A DNA stretch of 22,298 nt. It comes from Bacillota bacterium (lineage in GTDB: Bacteria > Bacillota > Sulfobacillia > RBS10-35 > JAJYVN01). The stretch covers positions 1 through 22,298 of the forward strand of contig JAJYVN010000014.1 of NCBI GenBank assembly GCA_021791995.1, given 5' to 3'. This document shows positions 8,564 to 14,416 of this stretch, piece by piece; the stretch's first letter is position 1, and each line of letters starts with the position of its first letter. The translations under genes and the position numbers were made by a program. Below the pieces are notes generated by a model, which was given only the letters and a program-made list of their open reading frames with translations, was not told the DNA's origin and ran no database searches.

Positions 8564-8624
8564 GCGGCCAACCCACCGCGTGATCGGTCCCCCCTCGCAT
8601 GCATCATTTGGGGTTGATTGGTCG

Positions 8625-8633
8625 AGTATACCA
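8625..8633 (-). promoter_or_regulatory. Extended -10 promoter of the tsaE operon
   Basis: TGGTATACT on the minus strand fits TGnTATAAT with one mismatch. The predicted transcript starts about 30 nt before the tsaE Shine-Dalgarno and start region. No convincing -35 at 17 nt. Confidence 0.5.
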
Positions 8634-8698
8634 GAGGCAGGCGCATGTCCTGCAAAGGGCACGCCGCATAGGATACAAGCCACTGCCGTTCATTCCCT

Positions 8699-8717
8699 GG
8701 GAGGAGTGCGCAAACTG
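8699..8717 (+). promoter_or_regulatory. Ribosome binding site pointing to a CTG start at 8715
   Basis: GGGAGGAG (8699-8706), 8-nt spacer, CTG (8715-8717). The in-frame GTG at 8706 overlaps the last base of this site and so cannot use it. Confidence 0.45.
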
Positions 8718-8954
8718 ACTGAGCCGCATGCCATCACACGATCCGAAATCCGTTGGGCCGATGTGGAGAGGGGGGCGCAGCTGGCGGACCTGAAGCTTTG
8801 CAACTACCGTTACATGCTCGCCCTTTCGGCATTGGTCGAACTCTTGATCGAAAAGGGTATTCTGCGGACAGCGGAATGGGAAACCAAGTCACAAGAGCTG
8901 GACCGCCAGGCAACAAAAGAGGCGACGGAGATCCACGACAGGGTCTGGCCCTAA
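8715..8954 (+). CDS. Small helical protein of unknown function
   Basis: I do not recognise this 80-residue protein (79 after the initiator). It looks like a genuine gene: charged and largely helical, with an amphipathic core (YRYMLALSALVELLIEKGIL) and a Lys/Glu-rich C-terminal helix (AEWETKSQELDRQATKEATE), ending HDRVWP. It has no signal peptide, cysteine cluster or nucleotide-binding motif, so a small cytosolic adaptor-like protein is the most that can be said. The start is the CTG at 8715 or, less likely, the GTG at 8706. It is transcribed divergently from tsaE with about 150 nt between them, and faces the gene-poor stretch that begins with repeat copy B. Confidence 0.65.
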   Translation: MTEPHAITRSEIRWADVERGAQLADLKLCNYRYMLALSALVELLIEKGILRTAEWETKSQELDRQATKEATEIHDRVWP

Positions 8955-8991
8955 CGCGATGAGAGGGCACACCTGGTGGTTGGATACGAGT

Positions 8992-9094
8992 GCAAACCAG
9001 TGGTGCGCACGGCTGCTCGATTTGCTTGAGAAACGGAGACATCCGCCGTTCGTACCCCCCCATCCAGCTTGCGCCGGTCGCCCCTGGTTCCTTC
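8992..9094 (+). repeat. Decayed remnant, copy B of a divergent repeat pair
   Basis: Homologous to the minus strand of 1-119, about 80% identical. The best-conserved part is the 18-19 nt ending in GCTTGCGCCGG. Relative to copy A it lacks several codons after GCAAACCAG and has lost one base in a C-run, which shifts the frame. After that shift the reading continues to a stop near 9216 with a plausible protein-like reading (EPTRWARGWHKGYGDSQY). I read this as a disintegrating coding sequence rather than a live gene. No terminal inverted repeats or target-site duplication could be defined. Confidence 0.55.
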
Positions 9095-9641
9095 CCGCCT
9101 ACCGGGTAAGGAGCCGACCCGGTGGGCACGAGGATGGCACAAGGGCTATGGGGACTCTCAATACTCCTCGCGCGGCGAGCCGCCTGCGGACGAATGACGG
9201 ACGAGCCCCCCCCGGCCTACCCCTTCCAGGATAGGCCGCAAGGGCAGAAGGCCCGCGGAACATGCGCCGTCCGTCTGGCCGAAGAGACGTGGCACAAGCC
9301 CGTGGCTAGAGGCATGCGAAACCTCCTGGAAAGTCAGAGGAGCAGAAGGGAACCCACCTGGTAGGCTCGATGTCAGCGGCGAACATGAAATCCAAACGCG
9401 GCGATGACCAGGGAAGTGGTCTTCGCTGGACTCCCTTCGTCGAACAGCCTTTCCGCCCTACCCGAAACCGTTCGTACCACGCGTGGCTACCGCCGCCACC
9501 TACATGAAAACCATCGCGCCGTGGAAAGCCCTTTAGCGGTCCGCCATCCCACAAGGCATACTGCGTCTCATCCGCCTGCGCCACGAATCCGCGAAGAATC
9601 GGGAGAGATCGGATCAAGCGCGCCGCGGACGGTTCACCATT
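9095..9641. other. Gene-poor stretch between the remnant and the glycosylase gene
   Basis: Roughly 550 nt. Open frames exist on both strands, but none has a convincing start or a recognisable family. One 45-codon ATG frame on the plus strand (9370-9507) reads protein-like, with TPFVEQPFRPTRNRSYHAWL and a PPPP tail, and its stop overlaps another ATG (ATGA). It has only a weak GGTAGG four nt before the ATG. A 103-codon minus-strand frame at 9306-9617 covers the same DNA. The stretch is best regarded as decayed accessory DNA continuing from copy B. Confidence 0.4.
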
Positions 9642-10298
9642 TCAGGACAGCCGCCGATAGAATTCGCGAACCAACTGGAAATCATCCCACACCGCTTTCT
9701 TCTTCGAGGGATCACGCAGTAGCGCCGCCGGGTGGTAGGTGGGCATCACCCATCGACCATCGACCCGGTGCCAACGCCCACGCTCTTGCGTGATCCGGGC
9801 GTTTGGGCGCAAGAGCGCACGCGTCGCTGTCGCACCCAAGGCCACGATGAGCGGAGGGTCCACCAGAGCAAGGCGGCGTTCGAGATAGGGGCGACAGGCG
9901 GACATCTCTTCCGGCGTTGGAACTCGGTTCCCGGGCGGACGGCACATCACAACATTCGCGATATACACATCCGCGCGGTGGAATCCCGCGGCCTCCAGGA
10001 TGCGATCCAAAAGCTCGCCCGCTTTACCGACAAAGGGGCGCCCCATGGCGTCTTCGGTAGCGCCCGGTCCTTCGCCGACCAATAGGAGGCGAGCCCGGGG
10101 ATTACCCTCCCCAAACACCACCGTGCGACACCCAGCGCGCAGGCCGCACCGGTCGCAGTCGTGGGCCATTGCGGCAAGTTCGTCCAGATCGGATGCACGT
10201 TGCAACGCAACCGCAAACGCCGCGGTATCCAACCGATAGATCGGTGCAGAAGACTCTTTACCGTGGGCCACAGAAAACGCCGATGGCGAATCCGCCAT
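9642..10298 (-). CDS. Uracil-DNA glycosylase, 4Fe-4S (family 4 type)
   Basis: Removes uracil from DNA to start base-excision repair. The 218-residue protein has four cysteines placed as in the iron-sulfur family: C48 and C51 (CDRCGL), C119 (VMCRPPGN) and C135 (SACRPYL). Motif A is GEGPGATEDAMGRPFVGKAG and motif B is YHPAALLRD. GEGPG replaces the more common GEAPG but keeps the following acidic residues. This type is common in thermophiles. The ATG at 10298 has no Shine-Dalgarno; it starts 3 nt after the stop of a possible 40-residue ORF, so it may depend on coupling. Last gene of the alr-pyrB strand group. Confidence 0.93.
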   Translation of the reverse strand: MADSPSAFSVAHGKESSAPIYRLDTAAFAVALQRASDLDELAAMAHDCDRCGLRAGCRTVVFGEGNPRARLLLVGEGPGATEDAMGRPFVGKAGELLDRILEAAGFHRADVYIANVVMCRPPGNRVPTPEEMSACRPYLERRLALVDPPLIVALGATATRALLRPNARITQERGRWHRVDGRWVMPTYHPAALLRDPSKKKAVWDDFQLVREFYRRLS

Positions 10299-10301
10299 GT
10301 A

Positions 10302-10424
10302 TCACGCGGCGCAGGGGCTGTCGCCACAGGGCAGCAGCGCAAGCGCCACACTCCCCCCCTGCTGGTCGTACCGAACGTGGAAGCCTGGCCATCTCGTCGG
10401 TTGGAGCCGAGTCCCCCCAGGCAA
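10302..10424 (-). CDS. Possible 40-residue protein between pyrB and the glycosylase
   Basis: Small open frame with a TTG start at 10424 and a TGA 3 nt before the glycosylase ATG. It reads protein-like, with TRWPGFHVRYDQQGGS followed by a hydrophobic stretch VALALLPCG and two cysteines. It fills the otherwise unexplained 150-nt gap, and its end would let the glycosylase, which lacks its own ribosome binding site, be translated by coupling. Against it: the nearest Shine-Dalgarno (GAGGTG, 10439-10444) is 14 nt from the TTG, and no homologue is known to me. Confidence 0.3.
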   Translation of the reverse strand: MPGGTRLQPTRWPGFHVRYDQQGGSVALALLPCGDSPCAA

Positions 10425-10448
10425 ATGCTAGCGGAAGACACCTCTGAA

Positions 10449-11378
10449 TCACAGCACCCCAAGCGCACGTCCCAAAAGCGCCATTCGGATCGGTACACCA
10501 AGCCGCGCCTGCTGGAAGTATGCGGCGCGCGGGTCGGTGTCCACCTCCTCCGGCAACTCATTCACCCGCGGCAGTGGGTGCAGGATGATCCCTGTGGGGG
10601 GCAACGCCTCCAGCACCTCCGGACCCACGCGATAGCAGCGGGCCGCTCTCTCATACTCCGATGGATCCGCAAACCGCTCCCGTTGCACACGTGTCACATA
10701 GAGCACGTCGGCCGAACGCACCGCAGCCACCAGATCGGAAGTCACGGTCAGACGCACCCCTCCCGCGACGAGTTCTTGCAGGAGGGCGCGGGGTGGTTGC
10801 GCGTTGGGCGGTGCCACAAAGGTGTAGTGCTGACCAGGAAAGAGGCGGAGCAAAAGACAAAGGGAGTGAATTGTCCTCCCATACAGGCTATCGCCCATAA
10901 AGACGGTGTGCAGTCCGTCGAGGCCACCGCGCCAACGCTGAATGGTGTATGCGTCGAGCAGAGCTTGGGTCGGATGCTCCCCTGGCCCGTCCCCCGCGTT
11001 CAACACCGGAACGTCCGCCACCTCTGCGGCGAGCTGTGCAGAACCCTGATCATGGTGGCGGAGGACAATCAGATCCGCATAGCCAGCGACGATACGCATT
11101 GTGTCGCGCAGGCTCTCCCCCTTGGCCGCGGAAGACATTTGTGCCGCATTCTCCGTGCTGATGACGCCACCGCCCAACCGTAGCATGGCCGCCTCGAAGG
11201 ACAGCCGCGTCCGAGTGCTCGGTTCATAGAAGATGGCAGCCATCAGTCTTCCCTCGGCGAGCCGACTGGGACCGGACGGTGGTACAAAGCAGCGATCCGA
11301 AACCGCGAAGATCTCCTTGAGGGAAGCGGAGTCGAATTGCCGTACCGAGAGGACGTGGCCACCGGCTTTCCAGCCCAG
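10449..11378 (-). CDS. pyrB: Aspartate carbamoyltransferase catalytic subunit, apparent CTG start
   Basis: Condenses carbamoyl phosphate with aspartate in the first committed step of pyrimidine synthesis. It carries the carbamoyl-phosphate loop FYEPSTRTRLSFE, the AKGESLRDT loop, the GDGPGEHPTQALLD block with the HPTQ active-site residues, VFMGDSLYGRT and the LHPLPRVNEL aspartate-binding motif. The family N-terminus begins about HVLSVRQFDSASLKEIF, and no ATG, GTG or TTG lies close to it. The CTG at 11378 is 5 nt after AAGGGGGAG and gives 309 residues, a normal length. The only nearby standard start is a GTG at 11423 inside alr without a clear ribosome binding site. pyrB starts 19 nt after the alr stop and has no pyrR or other pyr genes beside it. 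Confidence 0.95.
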   Translation of the reverse strand: MGWKAGGHVLSVRQFDSASLKEIFAVSDRCFVPPSGPSRLAEGRLMAAIFYEPSTRTRLSFEAAMLRLGGGVISTENAAQMSSAAKGESLRDTMRIVAGYADLIVLRHHDQGSAQLAAEVADVPVLNAGDGPGEHPTQALLDAYTIQRWRGGLDGLHTVFMGDSLYGRTIHSLCLLLRLFPGQHYTFVAPPNAQPPRALLQELVAGGVRLTVTSDLVAAVRSADVLYVTRVQRERFADPSEYERAARCYRVGPEVLEALPPTGIILHPLPRVNELPEEVDTDPRAAYFQQARLGVPIRMALLGRALGVL

Positions 11379-11394
11379 AACGGCTCCCCCTTCC
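11376..11394 (-). promoter_or_regulatory. Ribosome binding site deciding the pyrB CTG start
   Basis: GGAAGGGGGAG (11394 to 11384 on the minus strand), 5-nt spacer, then CTG (11378 to 11376). It lies in the 19-nt gap after alr and partly overlaps the end of alr. Confidence 0.6.
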
Positions 11395-11397
11395 GAG

Positions 11398-12540
11398 TCA
11401 TCCGCGATACAAGCGCGGTACACGCCGACTGATCCCGCACAAGACCTCATACGCGATGGTCCCTGCCTGTTGTGCAAGATCGTCGGCCCACTGGGCACTT
11501 CCCTGTTCCTCACCGATCAGCACCACATGATCCCCCCGCTGAGGCAGTGGACCGTCATCGAGGGAAACGACGATCTGATCCATACAGACCCGTCCTCGAA
11601 CGGAATGCGGAACGCCCCCGATGAGCACCCGCCCAACGTTGCTCAGGCGGCGGGGGAAACCATCCGCATAACCAACCGGCAGGGTCGCGACCCACTCGGA
11701 ACGCGAAGCGGTGTATGTGGCGTTGTAGCTGACCGACTCCCCCGCACGTAGCGACTTCACCTGCGCCACCTCGGTGTACCACCGCAATGCGGGCTGCAAT
11801 CCGGCGCGCGGAACCGCTGACGATGCCGGATACCCATACAGGGCAATCCCCGCCCGGCAGAGGTCGAGGTGACTCTCCGGCAGGCGTAGTATGGCGGCGG
11901 AATTCGCGCAGTGGCGCCATCGCGGCCGAATGCCCATCGCCTGCAGCCCCGCCAATACCTCCTGAAACATGGTCAGCTGTGCGTGCGCAGTTGTCAGATC
12001 ATCCGCGTCTGCCGACGCGAAGTGGGTGAAAATCCCCGCCAACTCCACCCCGTCGGTGCGTGCCATGGCCGCAATCGCGGCCGTGACCGCATCGAGATCG
12101 TCCTCCTTCCGCGCGACAAGACCAATCCGTCCCATTCCCGTGTCGACCTTGGCGTGCAGGCGCACGCGCCGTCCCAGAGCCCGACCAGCGGCGGCGAAAG
12201 CCGTCGCATCGGAAGGGTCGAAGATACATTGGTCCAGGTCTGCCTCCATGACCATCCGAGCCTCTGCGATCGGGGTCCAACCCAACACCAGAATAGGAGC
12301 GGTAACACCCGCGCTCCGCAGGGCCACACCCTCCTCCACCATAGCGACACCCAAGTGTGTGGCACCCGCCTCCAGAGTAGCCCGCGCCACTGCAACCGCC
12401 CCGTGCCCATAGGCGTCCGCCTTCACGATCGCCATCAACGTGGAAGAGGGCTGCAGTTGCGCACGGAGCGCAGCGACGTTGGAGCGAATGCAGCCCAAGT
12501 CGACCTCCGCCCATGTGGGGCGATGCAGCGTATCCGGCAA
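11398..12540 (-). CDS. alr: Alanine racemase
   Basis: PLP enzyme interconverting L- and D-alanine for peptidoglycan synthesis. The 380-residue protein has the PLP lysine K40 in MAIVKADAYGHGAVAVA, the RLHAKVDTGMGRIGL block, RWRHCANSAA, and the catalytic tyrosine region SVSYNATY, plus VGYADGFPRRLSN and GRVCMDQIVV in the C-terminal beta domain. The TTG start at 12540 is preceded by GGGAGGT (12547-12553) at 6 nt. It follows nnr by 79 nt; that gap holds an extended -10 promoter, so alr-pyrB can be transcribed separately. In spore formers, alanine racemase also influences germination by converting the L-alanine germinant; the receptor operon lies 2 kb away, divergently across nnr. Confidence 0.97.
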   Translation of the reverse strand: MPDTLHRPTWAEVDLGCIRSNVAALRAQLQPSSTLMAIVKADAYGHGAVAVARATLEAGATHLGVAMVEEGVALRSAGVTAPILVLGWTPIAEARMVMEADLDQCIFDPSDATAFAAAGRALGRRVRLHAKVDTGMGRIGLVARKEDDLDAVTAAIAAMARTDGVELAGIFTHFASADADDLTTAHAQLTMFQEVLAGLQAMGIRPRWRHCANSAAILRLPESHLDLCRAGIALYGYPASSAVPRAGLQPALRWYTEVAQVKSLRAGESVSYNATYTASRSEWVATLPVGYADGFPRRLSNVGRVLIGGVPHSVRGRVCMDQIVVSLDDGPLPQRGDHVVLIGEEQGSAQWADDLAQQAGTIAYEVLCGISRRVPRLYRG

Positions 12541-12572
12541 CCGGCGACCTCCCAGCCATGGTATGTGCCGCG

Positions 12573-12581
12573 ATCATAGCA
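12573..12581 (-). promoter_or_regulatory. Extended -10 promoter of alr-pyrB
   Basis: TGCTATGAT on the minus strand, identical to the element before DUF4342-glyQ-glyS. It is 33 nt upstream of the alr TTG start. No good -35. Confidence 0.5.
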
Positions 12582-12619
12582 CGGATCGACGCCAACCGCC
12601 CCGTCGACGCGTACACCGT

Positions 12620-14188
12620 TCAACTGCTTTTGTACGCCGGATTGCGTTCCTGCTCGCCGGGTGGATCCAGCGCTCGGAACGCTTGGCCGATCGTTCGCGA
12701 GAGGTCTCCTGCCAGCATGCTGCGCCCCAAGTCTGCCGCCGCGATGTCCCCCGCAAGTCCATGCAGATAAACGGCAGAGAGCGCAGCGGCCCACGGGCTC
12801 GCTCCCTGGGCCAACAGTCCTCCCACCATTCCGGCCAATACATCGCCGGTCCCTCCGGTGGCCATGGCGTCATTGCCCGTTGGGTTCAACGCCACCGCTC
12901 CCTCCGGATCCGCAATGAGCGTACCGGCTCCTTTGAGCACCGCAATACAGTGTCCCCGTGTTGCGAGCGCCCGAACGGACCCCAAGCGATCACGCTGCAC
13001 CTCAAGCGAGGACACCCCCAAGAGGCGAGCGGCCTCCCCGGGGTGAGGCGTGATCACAACAAGGCAGCTCGCTCGACCGATGGCCTCGAGGTCCAACGCG
13101 TTGAGCCCGTCCGCATCGATGACCATCGGAACAGCCGACTGACCCAAGAGTGCGGTCTCCACGGGACGCACCCCTGGGCCGCGACCCAGACCTGGTCCCG
13201 AGACGATCGATCGCACCGTGCTCGGAAGCGGGAGAAGGTTCTGGGCTGCCTCCGGCGCCAGCCCGCCCTCGACGGTGCTCGGCAGTCCGGCCACCGTGAC
13301 CTCCGTGAGCTTGGAAGCAAGGATCGGCCGCACTGCCTCGGGGCACAAGAGGCGGCAGAGTCCTGATCCGACCCGGAGCGCGGCCTCCGCCGCCAGGGCG
13401 GCAGCGCCCACAATCCCGGTACTGCCTGCTAGACAGAGCACGGTCCCATAGGTCCCCTTGTGCCCATCCGCCCTCCGGGGTGGAATCAGATCCCGCACAA
13501 GGTCGGCCTCCAGCCCCAGGATCACATCGAGCCCGTTCCACGCCGCCTCCGGGACACCGAGGCGCTCGACCCAAACCTCTCCGGCCAGCTCCCGCCCTGG
13601 AGCAGCAAACAGGCCCGCCTTCATCGCCCCCATGCATACCGTGCGCTCCGCGCGGACGACGGGGCCAGCGATCGGCTCGATATCCCCGCTCAACCCGGAA
13701 GGGACATCGGCGGACACCACCGGCCGACCAGAGGCATTGATCGCCTCGATCAGCGCCGCGAGCGGCGGCCGCAGAGGGCCGCGAAACCCAGTACCCAGAA
13801 GACCGTCGACCACCACATCCGCTGCCTTCACCATCACCACCAAATCCGATGGCAGCACACCCTCCGCCTCGCGCACCATCACTCCTGCCGGGGTGAGCAG
13901 TTCCAGGTTGGCCTTCGCCGACTCCCCCAGCCGCGGCCGTGGCGCGGCGAGAAGTACCGAGGCAGAAACACCCGCCGTCGCTACGTGCCGGGCACAGGCG
14001 AGACCATCCCCCCCATTGTTCCCGCCGCCCGCCAACACAAGCACCGAACGGGGCCTTGGCACCCGATCCAAGACCGCGCGCGCCAAGGACGCTCCCGCTA
14101 ACTCCATCAGAGTGCGCTCTGGCATGCCATAGGCCGTAATCGCGCGCCGGTCGAGTTCCCGCATGGTCGAAACCGTCACAAGCCGCAT
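12620..14188 (-). CDS. nnr: Bifunctional NAD(P)H-hydrate epimerase / ADP-dependent dehydratase
   Basis: Repairs hydrated NAD(P)H: the N-terminal domain epimerises R-NAD(P)HX and the C-terminal domain dehydrates the S form using ADP. The 522-residue product is a normal full-length fusion. N-terminal domain, residues about 1-215: MRELDRRAITAYGMPERTLM, then the GGGNNGGDGLACARH loop and ADVPSGLSGD. C-terminal domain, about 225-522: DGHKGTYGTVLCLAGS, ITPHPGEAARLLG, and NPTGNDAMATGGTGDVLAGM with the catalytic Asp. The ATG at 14188 follows GAGGGGGAGG at 4 nt; the frame stays open upstream but without homology. A TACAAT at 14209-14214 could be its -10, though no good -35 is visible. nnr beside alr is common in Bacillota. 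Confidence 0.96.
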   Translation of the reverse strand: MRLVTVSTMRELDRRAITAYGMPERTLMELAGASLARAVLDRVPRPRSVLVLAGGGNNGGDGLACARHVATAGVSASVLLAAPRPRLGESAKANLELLTPAGVMVREAEGVLPSDLVVMVKAADVVVDGLLGTGFRGPLRPPLAALIEAINASGRPVVSADVPSGLSGDIEPIAGPVVRAERTVCMGAMKAGLFAAPGRELAGEVWVERLGVPEAAWNGLDVILGLEADLVRDLIPPRRADGHKGTYGTVLCLAGSTGIVGAAALAAEAALRVGSGLCRLLCPEAVRPILASKLTEVTVAGLPSTVEGGLAPEAAQNLLPLPSTVRSIVSGPGLGRGPGVRPVETALLGQSAVPMVIDADGLNALDLEAIGRASCLVVITPHPGEAARLLGVSSLEVQRDRLGSVRALATRGHCIAVLKGAGTLIADPEGAVALNPTGNDAMATGGTGDVLAGMVGGLLAQGASPWAAALSAVYLHGLAGDIAAADLGRSMLAGDLSRTIGQAFRALDPPGEQERNPAYKSS

Positions 14189-14416
14189 CGAGCCTCCCCC
14201 TCGCAAGAATTGTAGTGGTAAGGGCACCAGCTGCGCCAGGTCCCGCAAACGCTGGGGGTCTGCGGGCATCGAACCAGGGACAACCCGCCTAGAGCACGCG
14301 GCCGCGGCTTGTTGTAGCATGCGCTGGGTTCCACCACCGAAATTCGCCAAGCTTCGCATGGGCGACGGCACCCCTTCGGCCGCATCATGTCGTCGGCTCC
14401 GTGACATTCTCTTCCC
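14189..14416. other. Divergent intergenic region between nnr and the germination operon
   Basis: 228 nt that must hold both promoters. On the nnr side there is a Shine-Dalgarno and a TACAAT. On the receptor side CATCATG (14382-14388) fits a sigma-G -10 at six of seven positions, but no -35 sits at 17-18 nt. No stable terminator-like hairpin was found. Confidence 0.4.

Noticed and set aside
14255..14300. tRNA-like T-loop string GGTTCGAT on the minus strand upstream of nnr
   Set aside because: The flanks do not form a T-stem, and no acceptor or anticodon arm can be built.
14321..14388. Sigma-G promoter for the germination operon
   Set aside because: CATCATG at 14382-14388 fits a -10, but the nearest GCATG -35 candidate is 22 nt away, too far for sigma-G.
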